This document shows positions 31,459-42,727 of a DNA stretch of 64,000 nucleotides, in pieces. The translations under genes and the position numbers were made by a program. The first letter of the stretch is position 1. Every line of letters begins with the position of its first letter. The DNA comes from Helichrysum umbraculigerum (taxonomy: Eukaryota > Streptophyta > Magnoliopsida > Asterales > Asteraceae), in contig CATIUR010000001.1 in NCBI GenBank assembly GCA_949592205.1, forward strand, positions 310,586,250 through 310,650,249, written 5' to 3'. Under the pieces are notes generated by a model. The model did no database searches, was not told where the DNA came from, and saw only the letters and a program-made list of their open reading frames with translations.

Positions 31459-33939
31459 TGTCGCACTCCCAAATTCGAGTTGCGGAAGCGGTTCGGTCAA
31501 GGCGCGACTAATCAAATATCAAAGCACATAGATATATAGCAAACGACTCTATATGCGTCATTCTAACAAAATATATTAATATAAGAAATGTTTACAACAT
31601 TTGAAGCTATACATAGCTCGTGTTCTGAAAATGAGAGATTTCAGTACATAAGTACTTGTACAAAATATACTAATGCAAGAAAATCTCTAATGTCTGCATG
31701 CTGACTCGAGCTATAGTAATCCTGATGGCAGTCCAACCTACTACTGAGTACCTGTGATACATGCTAAAATGGGTCAGCTAAAGCTGGTGAGCTCACAGGT
31801 TTGAAATCAGATAATATCGTATGAACCGCAAGATTTAAGTAATGATTTGCATCCAGTAAATAAATAATAATGTATACAGCCATGAGCACATAGTCTGAGC
31901 TTAACTCGAGGGTCGGGTCACATATAGAGAATTCCGAGCGAGGTGCCTCCACGAGTGCGTAATCTACACTCGTCTTAACAATTATTAGTACATCCGTTTA
32001 CCCAGTTAGTGCATGCTATCCCGAACGAGGAGGGTCAATCCTATATGGTACCATATACTAATAATCACGCTACAACGTATTACCAAACTATGCTAATGGA
32101 GGGCTTTGAAATGATTTGTGGAAAACAACTCATGTAGTATATTGAAAAGTTTGTACTTGTGTTCACATGTTAAAAATGAGCAATGAATCACACCCCTTAG
32201 TAAAAACGATAAAAGAGGGGTCATGAGACTCACCTAAGTCTTGAAGCGCTTAGTCAATAAACGTACGATGCTTAATCAAGCAGTGAGATGTCTGCATACT
32301 GATAACCTAAGGGTGTCCACGACACGCGATGGTTATTAATATGAGTAGGTAGTTACTAAGACTACCTTTGTAGTTGTTCGTTCAACTAGAATGTCCAAAT
32401 TACTACGATTTGGTTGATTGGTTTAAGTATTTGTAAAACGTGTACGGCCCGTTGGTGACTGTTTGTAATAATAATCTCAACATTATCATTATGTTTTTGT
32501 AGTGTTATACTTAAAAGTGTATCTCAAAGTGTTTTAGAAGTCGTATCATACAATTGTTTGAGGTTGTACAAGTTCGACACTTAGTTTAAAAATAGTTTGT
32601 CAAATTTCTGTTTTTGGCGACACTGTGCTAGTGTCGCTATTGGCGACACTAGTTAGGCTACACTAAGTGAGTGTCGCTAGATTCCTGATTTTCAATTTAT
32701 TGGCGACACTAGGTTAGTGTCGCTATAGGCGACATTTCTCACTTTTGACGTCACTAAGGTAGTGTCGCTAGGATATATCTGATTTAAGTAATTCAGCGAC
32801 ACTAAAGTAGTGTCACTATATGGGCGACACTTGGCATAGCGACACTTAGCTAGTGTCGCTAGTACTGTTTTTGGCACACTAGTGACACTTACGACTGTTC
32901 TCCGGAATTTGAGCCAAAAATGAGTTTTCCGGCCACCGTTTGGTCCAAATCTTTTACCCAACCCATATTTGGACATTTTAAGCTTATTGAAACAATAACA
33001 GTTCGAAAACAATGAAAATCGGAGTGTTTCGAGATTTGTCGGAAACTTACAAACTTAACGCCGGAGAAATCCGAAAAGATAGGATTGTAGATCGTGACGT
33101 GGTGATTCTTTTCTTCCAAACGGGCGTGAAGATCCAAGTGCGTTTGGTGGTGTGTTTTTGTGATTTAGTGTGGTGGTGGTGTGGTTTGATTTAGAGAGAA
33201 AAAGGAGATGGATGATGATGAGAATGAAAATATGATGGTGATAGGGGGGGGGGGCGGCTAGGGTAGGGTCCACGGAGGTGGACTTCACCAAATTTCGTTC
33301 CCTGTATTCGCGTTCCGTGCGGTGTTCGTTTTTCCCGACCGTTTAAACGTTAAACGTTAAATGTTTATTTTATGTTTTTAAATACACGTTTCAAAATACT
33401 ATTAATTACTCGATACTTTTGTTGAAATAATTCACTAATTACTTTACAACTAGGTTATAAATATAATTTAACTTGGTTTCGTTTGTTTGCGCGTTAGATC
33501 TTTTAATCGCGAAATTGTTAATTTTACGATACGAAATGAATATGAAATATTATCAAAACAATATTTTAAATATTACTTTACAACTAGGTTATAAATATAA
33601 TTTAACTTGGTTTCGTTTGTTTGCGCGTTAGATCTTTTAATCGCGAAATTGTTAATTTTACGATACGAAATGAATATGAAATATTATCAAAACAATATTT
33701 TAAATATGATAGTATTATTAAATAATGTTAAATCACTTAATAAAAATGTTCACCAACGTCCGTCTTAATTGAACCGAATTACATTCGATTTGAGATGCGT
33801 ACGATTTAATCAAATCGCATAATTATATATATTCAACAATATATATTTCGATACATTAATTAGCCTAACATAGAACTAACTACATGTATTTACAGTTGAT
33901 TATGTACTAATTACAAGTCCTAATTTGACGGATGTCACA
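31459..33939 (-). repeat. 5' LTR of element E (right copy, 2481 bp)
   Basis: Plus-strand ends are TGTCGCACTCCC and GATGTCACA, followed by ctagg. Leader signals on the minus strand are donor GTAAGT (33050), exon 32306-32234 (73 nt) and acceptor TATCACAG (exon 3 from 31751). The hairpin cluster is at 32614-32890. It exceeds the left copy mainly by a 134-bp duplication. Confidence 0.9.
33438..33705. repeat. 134-bp tandem duplication in E right LTR
   Basis: ATTACTTTACAACTAGG begins at 33438 and 33572 and the intervening sequence is repeated. The left LTR has one copy (near 25849), so the duplication arose after insertion or during reverse transcription. Confidence 0.9.
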
Positions 33940-35721
33940 CTAGGGTAGTAAGCGGTATGTTGACTCAGGATTCGTTCTTACATTACAACGGGCATGGGAT
34001 CTTAGGTGTTCTAATTACCTTTGGTGATTTAGCTAGGGTTTAACTAAAGTGGATTTGGTTTTGGTTTTAAAACTAATCTACGGAAATAAAAATGAAAGCA
34101 AGAAAGGAAAAGGTGTTTGTACGGAGGCTCAAAGAACCGTGGATACTAAAGTGTTTACTATGATGCCGGTATATGCTTTGAATAAGTAGTTATGGGTATT
34201 TAAGCCACTGATTATGATGATTAATCCATTGAGTAACCGGAAACTTAAATCAACACGATGTATTATATTTACGGAAATTCCTTAGCTTTTCCCACGTATT
34301 TAAAAGTTATACGAAGTACTGTGTCGTTTTATGGTTTTTCCTTAGCGTTGATTCAAACTGCCAGTTTGCTCATTGGATACCCTATATTATTAATGAAGTA
34401 TAATTACGATCCTATCAAATATCTAACGTAAAGGTATCTACAATCAGATAAGTAATATGTCACATGGATAGCAATTATATAGTGTCAAACACACAGGAAG
34501 TTCTCCCAAATGTACTGATCAATTCAATTAACAGTTATTCTCTAATTCTATTCCCCAATCTCTGACAAATGTGTGTCGGTATCATGGCACGAATTGTTGA
34601 ATAAACAATAATGTGAACAGGAGTTACCCTACGGAATAGGTTGGATTAACTTGTCTAACGGTCAATTAAATTGTTCATCATTAATCATACAAACCATCAT
34701 AACTATTACATGCACATTACTTTACTGTATAAACATCAACTTATATCTAAAAACCCTAATCATGCAGTTACATATGGTAATCAGAAGTGCAGTTCTAGCA
34801 TGCAGCATTCCTAAAGCAACAATCAAACAAGAACATGCAGTAGAAAGGCACACATATAACTATTCCTAATTCATACCATTTCACATAACCGGATGATCGG
34901 ATCATAAATATCCCGAAAGGTCTCTCAAAGATATTTAATATACGAACTTGAATCTAACCTATCTCTAATCCTATGCTCCGTATCTCTTATGATATAGTTT
35001 CAATCTAGAGAATACAGCCATGTCGAGTTCAAATGCTTCATCATACGTAGAATAGGTAGATTACCTACCACTAATAACTGGTCAGGTCTTAGCAGGAAGT
35101 TTCTAACCACATCATAAGTTGGATAGGTAAACAATAGAGATTCAGTTCACAAATTCAGATACAGTTCATGTTCAAATAGGCAGAGTAACAGCATGTTACA
35201 ATTGGGATCATTATTTCCACAACGGATTGTGCCCACGACTTTCATAGCTTCCACGTTCCGTACTACACACATTAGTATTGTTTCCGGCGCAATACAAATG
35301 AAAGCCGTATAACGTTACCTCCGTTGTGTCATAATGGTGTCATCCCAATTGAATATCAAATCATAACTACTCAAGCATAACCGTTATCATAGCAAACACA
35401 GATTTGTCTAGCCTAGCATGGCATCTCTAGTAAACAATATAACGCAAACATAATATAAGCAAATCATATTTACGAAATAAAGAAAAGAGATATAAATATA
35501 ACCTGAATAAGTATTACCGACAAATCTTCGTGACCCAAAGTCTCGGAGTGACTCCGTATAGAAGCTACAATTACCGCTACGCTAACCTAGCTCGTCTACT
35601 AGCTTAACTCTAGAGAGAGAAAGCTAGAGAGAGACTCTAGAGAGAGAAAGAAAGAGTGTGTGAGAGAGAAAGTGAGAATTCATGTGAAGAATGGTGTGTG
35701 AAATGAGGAGAATGAGGCCTC

Positions 35722-35729
35722 TATTTATA
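35722..35729 (-). promoter_or_regulatory. TATA box of element F LTR
   Basis: The minus-strand TATAAATA sits about 90 bp downstream of the 21-bp array and just upstream of a CT-rich leader. The same TATAAATA plus leader arrangement is at 40460 and 43390 in the related LTRs. Confidence 0.75.
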
Positions 35730-35817
35730 GGCAAGCCTTGGATCCAAGAGTACAAGTCCACAAACATACGTACAAGCAAACGAAGCAAAAACGAGGTCGT
35801 GTGAGAGCAAACCAAGC

Positions 35818-35907
35818 CATGTACTGCCCTGCAGAGGTCGTGTACGGCCCTCTACAGGCCGTGTACGGCTTTGTGGAGGCCGTGTACGGCCCTGTGGTGG
35901 CCGTGTG
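35818..35907 (-). repeat. 21-bp tandem array with GTACGG cores in F right LTR
   Basis: GTACTG or GTACGG cores start at 35821, 35842, 35863 and 35884, exactly 21 bp apart, followed by a degenerate unit. The near-palindromic unit is GGCCGTGTACGGCC. The position upstream of TATA suggests an enhancer. Confidence 0.88.
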
Positions 35908-36408
35908 ATTTTTTGGAGTTTTCTCGTTGCTTCGGAAGGCCGTATCTTCTTCGTTTTGCGTCCGTTTGACTTGATTCTTTTGCCTATGACTTCGTAATTC
36001 CATTACGCTTCTAATGATGCCAATTTGGTAGGAATTGGATGTGTGGCGCCTGGGCGTGTCCAGAATACGTTTTGTAGTCTTCGGCTGTGCTGTTTCTTGC
36101 ATAACTTTTTCGTCCTTGATCCGTTTTGAGCAATCCTTATATCCACGCTCTAGTAATCTCCCTATCTACAAAATAAGATAATTCTGAGGCCTTGGTATGG
36201 AGTTTACAGTAGATTTAGAGTTTGGCTCAATTTGGTGCCCATTTTAGTGTATTTTCAGCCCTTTTCGTATAGTTTTGGAAAGTCCTTCAAGTTTTCACCT
36301 TATAACAAAATATGATAAATAATGATGTTTTAAGAATGTTTTTGTTATAAAAGGCCTAAATATGGGGTCAATAATGTAGGTAAAAACGTGACTTTTTGCA
36401 CTACATCA

Positions 36409-36781
36409 AATATCCAATTCAATTATCCTACTCGTTCGTGTTCTCCAAAAATCAAACCTCTCGAAAAATGGTGTGGGAAAATTAGCACACAAGAGAGACA
36501 AAAGGGCAACGGTGCAGGAAAATTAGCACATAAGAAAAGACTCGAAGTGATCAAGATAAAAAAAAGGATTTCTGAAGGAAGAAAAAGAAAAATAAAAAGA
36601 AGAAAAAGAAAAAGAAAGGAAAAGAAAAAGATAATAAAAGCTCAAGTGTTTCAAAGTATTAACCATTAAAAAAAAGATCCGATAGAAGACGAGTAGCTAT
36701 TCTACAAATAAGTTTTTCATGATTCTTGGAAAGCCTGAGATAAGCAAAACCCTTACAACCAAAAACTTCCCCAATCCGTAC
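36409..36781 (+). mobile_element. Element H internal region, middle piece
   Basis: It continues the piece at 9658-9908 beyond element F. It holds a long purine-rich tract (36550-36640) like that of F at 12090-12200. A Lys-rich open frame here simply reads this tract and is not supported as a gene. It ends at cgtac, the target site of solo LTR K. Confidence 0.65.
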
Positions 36782-37857
36782 TGTCGCACCCCCAAATTAT
36801 GATGCGGAAGCGGTTCGGGTCGGGGCGCGACTAATTACATATCAAAGCACATAAGATATAATGAACGACTCTATATGCGTCGTTTTACAAACTTGTATTG
36901 ATAAAATCAAAGTTTACATCAAAATATAGTTACATTAGCTCGATTGAAATTGAGAGATTTAAGTACATAATTAATCTATACAAAATATAATAATGCAGCT
37001 AAATCTCTGATTGTTTCCATGCTGACACGAGCTAATTGATCCTGATTGAGCAGTCCAACCTACTGCTGGTTACATGTGATACATGCTAAAATGGGTCAGC
37101 GAAAATGCTGGTGAGCTCACAGGTTTATAAGTCAACATATATTTGTATGAACCGCAAGATTTATAACTGAATTTAAAATGCAATTAAGCTAAATAAAAGT
37201 TATATAGCCATGAGCACATAGTCTGAGCTTAACTTGAGTTGTCAGGTCCAATTAAGGAAACCCAACTGAGGTTTCCTCCTACTAGTGCCTAATTTACACT
37301 CGTCTTCCCAAATGCTAATACATCCATTTGACCAGTTAGTGCGTGCTAACCCGGATGAGGATTGTCAATCCTATATGATATCATATACTAACATTCACGC
37401 TACTACGTATTACCAGACTATGCTATGGAGGGCTTTAAATTGATTAGTTGAAGTAACTCATGCAGTATTTGATTTGGTTTGTACTTGCGTTCAACTTGTA
37501 AAATAAAACGAGCAATAACATCACACCCCTGGTTGAAAAGCAGAAAAATAGGGGCCATGAGACTCACCTGAGCCTAGAGTGTTTATGGAAATAAACTTGA
37601 ATTGATTAGCTTGTGAATTGATGTCCGGAGGCTTGTAACCTGAGGGCGTTCAATACGCGCGATGGTTATAAATTGAATAGGTATCTTGAAAGACTACCCT
37701 TGTAGTTGTTTGTCCAAATTACCCCGATTTGGTTGATTGACTTAAGTTTCGATAAACGTGTATGGCCCGTTGGTGATTGTTTGTAATAATAATCTCGAAA
37801 TTATTATTTTGATTTTGAAGTGTTGTACTTAAAAAGTGTTTACAAACTTTTAGGTGA

Positions 37858-38047
37858 CGGGGGTTCAGGGGGCTCTGCCCCTGGTTAGCGGGGTTCGAGG
37901 GGTGGCAACCCCTGACGGGGTCCAAGGGGCTGGCCCCTTGTTGGGGTCGAGATGCCAAGTCAGCTCGAAAAATTTTTATTTCTACTAAATTGCATTGGTG
38001 AAAAACGCATCTGGACTTGAATTTGGGTGAAATCAAGTGATAAAATT
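37858..38047 (-). repeat. GC-rich palindromic block in LTR K
   Basis: Several GGGG/CCCC stems occur, including AGGGGTGGCAACCCCT and GGGGCTGGCCCC, followed by AATTTGGGTGAAATCAAGTG. This is the reverse of the block in LTR A at 5567-5700. It stands out from the AT-rich surroundings. Confidence 0.8.
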
Positions 38048-38091
38048 TTGATCTCGACACTTAGTAAAAATGAGTTTTAAATATTATGTTT

Positions 38092-38395
38092 TTGGCGACA
38101 CTAAGCTAGTGTCGCTATAGGCGACACTAGGTGAGTGTTGCTACAGGCGGCACTTGTTAGGCGACACTTGGTTAGTGTCGCTATATTTCTGATTTTCAAT
38201 AATTTGGCGACACTTGATTAGTGTCGCTATAGGCGACACTTACGAATTTTGGCGTCACTAAAGGAGTGTCGCTAATAAAAATCTGGCTAAGTAATTCAGC
38301 GACACTTAAGTAGTGTCGCTATAGGGGGCGACACTTGGCATAGCGACACTTAGGTAGTGTCGGTAGCACTGTTTTTGGCACACTAGTGACACTTC
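38092..38395 (-). repeat. GCGACACT/AGTGTCGC hairpin cluster in LTR K
   Basis: Facing GCGACACT and AGTGTCGC pairs lie just downstream of the proposed donor at 38555, homologous to the clusters in E. Confidence 0.88.
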
Positions 38396-39324
38396 CAACT
38401 GTTCGCCGGATTTTGAGCCAAAAATGAGTTTTCCGGCCACTTTTCGATCCAATACTTTTACCCAACCCATATTTGGACATTTTGAACATAAACAAACAAC
38501 TTTCATATAAAAATAAACGAAATCGAAGAGTTTCGGGTTTTTGTCGGAAACTTACGCGGTGTCGAAATGGAATTCCGAAAAGATGAAGTTGTAGATCTTA
38601 GCGTGGTGGTCGTTATTCCATAATTAGATTTGCGATTTGAGGTCGTTTTGTGGTGTAATTTGATGATTTTTGATGATGGTGGTGGATGGTGGTTTTGAAA
38701 GAAAATGAAAAAGAGGGAGAGATAAAGAGAAGTGATGATGGTGAAATGAGAAGAAAGTGGGGGAAACCCCATCTTTTGGCTGATTTTCGTGGGGCCCACA
38801 CTTGTGGGTGTGTCCCGAAATTTAGTTCCCCGTGTTTGCGCTCCGTGCGTTGTTCGTTTTCCCGATTGTTTAATTGTTTAATTAATTTAATACGCATTTT
38901 AAATATACATTTTAAAATGTGAATAATTATCTAATATTTGTATTTAGCCAAATATTTAATATTTGAGTTATATTATATAACTTAAATTGTTTCGTTTTGT
39001 TCGTGCGTTTACATTTTAATCGCTTAAATTTTATTTGTACGATACGAAATGGATACGAAATATTATAAAAATAAGATTTTGGATATAATTGTGTTATTAA
39101 ATAATATTACATTATTTAAATAAATTGTTCGCCAACGTCCGTAGTTAATTGAACCGAATTATATTCGATTTGGAACTTGTACGATTTAATCAAATCGCAT
39201 ACTTGATATATTCAACAATATATATTATTTGATACACAAATTAGCCTAACATACAACTAATTACATGTATTAGACTTGATTAGGTACTAATTACTAGTCC
39301 TAATTTGGCGGGTGTCACACGTAC

Positions 39325-39770
39325 CCCTTAACCCTCACCAAGCATTACAACCCTCTGAATGTAATGGGATGATTAGCACCGTCCTCACCTAAGTGGTGGA
39401 GATCCGATTCTCGATCAAGCCTATGACGATGGGTGCTGCATGACTGGCTTATTGAGCAATTTCTTTTGTACTTGATTGAATAGGAAACCCGGTACACTTT
39501 GAGTGAATTGAGTGACCACCTTCTGTGAGATCGCCTAGTCGTGTATACTCCAAAACCGAGAGTTGGAAGTATGCCTAAGAAAGTCATTACATGTTTCTAA
39601 GAGGATCATCTTATCCTTCCTTAAGTTTTTGAAACCTCCTACTCGTATAAGGAATTGGTGACCTCTGGAAGTTTCAAAATCTCTCCCAAAACCAGACTTA
39701 CAAAATGTTTTCACAGGGATGTTTGATGAGTGTTGCTTGAGGACAAGCAAACGTCTAAGTGTGGGATACT
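39325..39770 (+). mobile_element. Element H 3' internal end, with stem-loop and polypurine tract
   Basis: It resumes H after solo LTR K. The stem-loop TTGCTTGAGGACAAGCAA (39733-39750) is identical to the one in F. AAGTGTGGGATACT follows and abuts the LTR start TGATGTAATGC. No reading frame is conserved. Confidence 0.75.
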
Positions 39771-42214
39771 TGATGTAATGCAAAAAGTCATGTTTTCACG
39801 TACATATTTTTACACTTTTTAGGCTATTCTTCGGTGAACACATTTCAAAACAATCACTTTTTACTAAAACTCACCAAGGTAGTCTAAATATTGACGTTGC
39901 TACAAAAATCGGTAAAAATGTCCAGTCAACACGCAAATCGAGGCAAATTCAATCACCTTAAATATTCCCTTCTTGATTTTTCTTGTGAAATCACATCTTA
40001 ATTCATATTTTATAATTCTATAGGATAATACAAGACCGGAGGTGAAAGAATCAAGCGAAACGGACGAAAGACGGAGAAGATGTGCAGTCTTGAAGCCAAC
40101 CGATCGTCATCCAGATTTGGAAAACTTAGTGTCATTAGAAGCGTAACAGAAAGATGAATCCAACGGTGTAAGAATCAAGCAAAATGGGCTCCAAACGAAG
40201 AAGATACGGGCAAAACAAGCAACGGAACAGGAGATCGGATCAAGCAACCAAATAATTGGCCCATGACCCCCCTGCAAGTGCCATATACGGCACCTACAGG
40301 GGCCGTATACGGCCTCTAAGGTCCCAAATGTTGGGATTTAGCCTTGTTTTTTGGCACCCATTTGGCTTTTGACCCCCCCTGTGTTTGTGATTCCCTAGTC
40401 GCACTTTGAAGCTTGTACCTCATGCTTTGAGTCTTGTACAATGATCTCACCTCTTCCACTATAAATACCCTCCTCACCTCCTCATTTTGAAACATACCAA
40501 CACACCAAAAACACCATAAAACACCTAAAAACACACACTTTCTCTCATTTCTTTCTCTCTCTCTAGCTTTCTCTTTCTAAAATAGAAGCTAGTAGGTTAG
40601 AGTTAGCTTAGGGATTTTATTTAGCTTTTGTACGGAGATACTCCGAGACTTCAGATTTGTGAAGATTTGTCTATATTACTCTTCTATTCAGGTTTAATAC
40701 AATCTCTCGTATTTATTCTTATGATCATGTTATCTTATTATGCATGCTTAGGAATGAATGCTAGAATTATGCTAGGCTACACAAATCTGTGTTTGCTGTG
40801 ATCTATGCAATGTTAGAATAGTTATGATTTAATTACCATACTCTTACTCTGTCTGTTTGAATATAAACTGTTTGTGAACCTATAAGCTGAACCTCTGCCC
40901 ATTTATCTATCCAACTTATGCTGTGTTTGAATCCACCTCCCTAGAACCTGGCCAATTGCTAGAAGTAGGAATTCCAACTATTCTGTGTATGATGATCAAT
41001 GAACTCAACAAGGCCGCTGTTCTCTTGATTGAAACACATCTGAGAGACACAGAGCATAAGAGTAGAGATAGATTAGGTTCATGTTTGTTTGTTGCATATC
41101 TTTGGGATAACTTCCGGGATATCAATGATTTAATCTTTAGGTCAGCTAATATGATGCTAGTATACCGTTCTATTGCATGTTCTTGTTTGATTGTTGCTTA
41201 GGTACTGTAAGCTAGATATCTCTACTATCACCGACCGAATGATTAGGCTTTCATGATTGATTTAGATTCAATACAGATAGGTAACATGTATGCAATAGCT
41301 GTGATGATTTATATTATTAATGATGAACAATTCAACTGATCGTTAGACAGACTTTCCCAACCGGTTCCGCGGGTTAATCCCTGTTCATGTTATTGTTCAA
41401 TGAACAATTCATGCCATGATACGAACATCTCTGATGTCTGAGATTGGGGACCTGGGTGTGAGGATAGTAGTCAGTTGAATTGGTCTGTACATTTGGGAGA
41501 ACTTCCGGTGTACTGTACACTCTATAAGTGTTATCCATGTGACATATTTTAATATCTGATTGTGGACAACTCTACGTTAGGTACTTAATAGGATCGTAGT
41601 TATAGCTCATTGAGAAATATAGGAAACGTCCAGTAGAGTAATATGGAACCCTGATTGGTATAACAGCAAAGCCATAAAACATCCGAGTATCTGGTATAGC
41701 GTTGGAACCACAACTGGTATAGTACAAATACGTGGAAGCTGAGGAAAGGCCGTAGGCACAATACTTTATATCAGTTAAGTTTCCGAGAACTCGATCCCAC
41801 TGAAATTAGTCACCACAACTAGTAGTTTTAACCCTCATAACTATTCATTAAATAACATTGCCATAGTCACAGTAAACATATTCCTTATCTTGATTTCTCT
41901 GCGTTCTCCGTACAACCCACTTTTAATTTTGTTTTTTTATTTTAGTAGTAATTAGGAAAACCAAAACCCATATCAAAAGTTTTAAAAATCTCAGCTAAAT
42001 TACAAAAGATGACTAATCCACCTAAGATCCCATGCCCGTTGTAGTTTGAAGAACGACACCTGAGTCATACGTACCGCTTACTGCCCTTTTAGGTCTATAA
42101 GTAGTATAAAACTTAGGATCCTCAAATTATAAATATAAAACACCCACTGGTGCACACCCTAGTTGGTCGGACAACGACCGGAGTAAAATCCGACCGACCG
42201 CTGGGGTGACATCA
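39771..42214 (+). repeat. 3' LTR of element H (2444 bp), Athila type
   Basis: It starts TGATGTAATGCAAAAAGTC after the polypurine tract and ends GGGTGACATCA, with TGATG/CATCA inverted ends as in F. GGCCGTATACGGCC (perfect palindrome) is at 40301-40314, TATAAATA at 40460-40467, and a CT-rich leader at 40535-40575. No primer site follows, which agrees with a 3' LTR. Confidence 0.8.
40282..40467 (+). promoter_or_regulatory. Promoter of H LTR: palindrome pair and TATA box
   Basis: Two ATACGG cores (40285 and 40307, 22 bp apart) lie about 150 bp upstream of TATAAATA at 40460. The second is within the perfect 14-bp palindrome GGCCGTATACGGCC. Confidence 0.65.
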
Positions 42215-42727
42215 GCAACCCTAGGAGTTTCGCGACACGAAAAGATCAGTATAGCGACTCGGTTAACCCTCGATCGCGACGCGATCTATTGATTCCCACG
42301 ACGCTAACTTTTGTCTCGTGCATATCCTGTTCCTGTGTTTGGTAGCTTTAGCCATGCTAGTAGTATGCAAACCTATATAGAAGTAATACAATGATATAAA
42401 GTGGTAGCCTATTATGGTAACGATTTAGAAATTAAATTTGAGTATGGAATTGAGTAACAAATTATTTCAATTGGCTACGGTTATTAAGAGAATATGTATG
42501 CTTTAATCGAGTGGTAAACAGCTAGACTCGAGTAAGAATCCGAATGACAAGTCACTTAAGTTGTTATTATTGTAACAAGTAATTTTGATAGATTAATTGA
42601 TGGTTGAATTAAAGTGCTTATAGTTTTTGCAAGTATATTATAGTCGAACTATTAGTATTATACTTGAAATGATTAGGACCGGTTGGTAAACGACCACATC
42701 AAAGTAGTTGTGAATAAATAGCTTATG
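42215..42727. other. 513-bp spacer between two Athila-like LTRs, unassigned
   Basis: I see no gene, no LTR end and no clear repeat here. The first 100 bp are rich in CGACG-like words (GCGACTCGG, TCGCGACGCGAT); the rest is AT-rich. It may be part of an older element or the pre-insertion locus. Confidence 0.4.

Larger units (their letters stand above)
20218..33939 (-). mobile_element. Element E: chromovirus-like Ty3/gypsy element inserted in F's LTR
   Basis: LTRs are 20218-26218 (interrupted by D) and 31459-33939. Internal sequence read in reverse gives an upstream coiled-coil-like frame, gag, and decayed pol ending in a chromodomain. ctagg flanks the outer ends. The region between the upstream frame and the right LTR is not a normal primer site but a 131-bp copy of F sequence, so E is rearranged. 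By eye the LTRs differ at a few percent of positions outside indels. Confidence 0.88.
9909..36408 (-). mobile_element. Element F: Athila-like Ty3/gypsy retrotransposon, carrying a nested insertion
   Basis: Read on the minus strand: 5' LTR (36408 down to 20103, interrupted by E), primer site 20095-20078, gag-pol 19908-14340, env-like frame 14043-13403, non-coding tail, 3' LTR 11518-9909. The target duplication aatat flanks both ends. The RT motif FMDD, a DLG-type protease, no chromodomain, and a third frame after pol fit the Athila lineage. Coding parts hold four stops and at least two frameshifts, so F is inactive. Confidence 0.88.
33945..36408 (-). repeat. 5' LTR of element F, distal piece with promoter
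   Basis: It continues 20103-20217 after element E and ends CTACATCA at 36408, before aatat. On the minus strand it holds the 21-bp array (35907-35818), TATAAATA (35729-35722), then a CT-rich leader (about 35690-35590). The full LTR is about 2.58 kb. It retains the roughly 970 bp lost from the left copy. Confidence 0.88.
36782..39319 (-). repeat. Solo LTR K (2538 bp), chromovirus type
   Basis: Plus-strand ends are TGTCGCACCCCC and GGGTGTCACA, with a perfect target duplication cgtac at 36777-36781 and 39320-39324. It is related to E's LTR (hairpin cluster, U3 block) and shares the GC-rich palindromic block with A. Minus-strand leader signals are donor GTAAGT (38555) and exon 37639-37568 (72 nt). 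The last acceptor reads CACATG instead of CACAGG and looks lost. Confidence 0.9.

Noticed and set aside
36388..36669. Lys/Arg-rich small protein
   Set aside because: It translates a purine-rich tract that is also present, without a frame, in element F.
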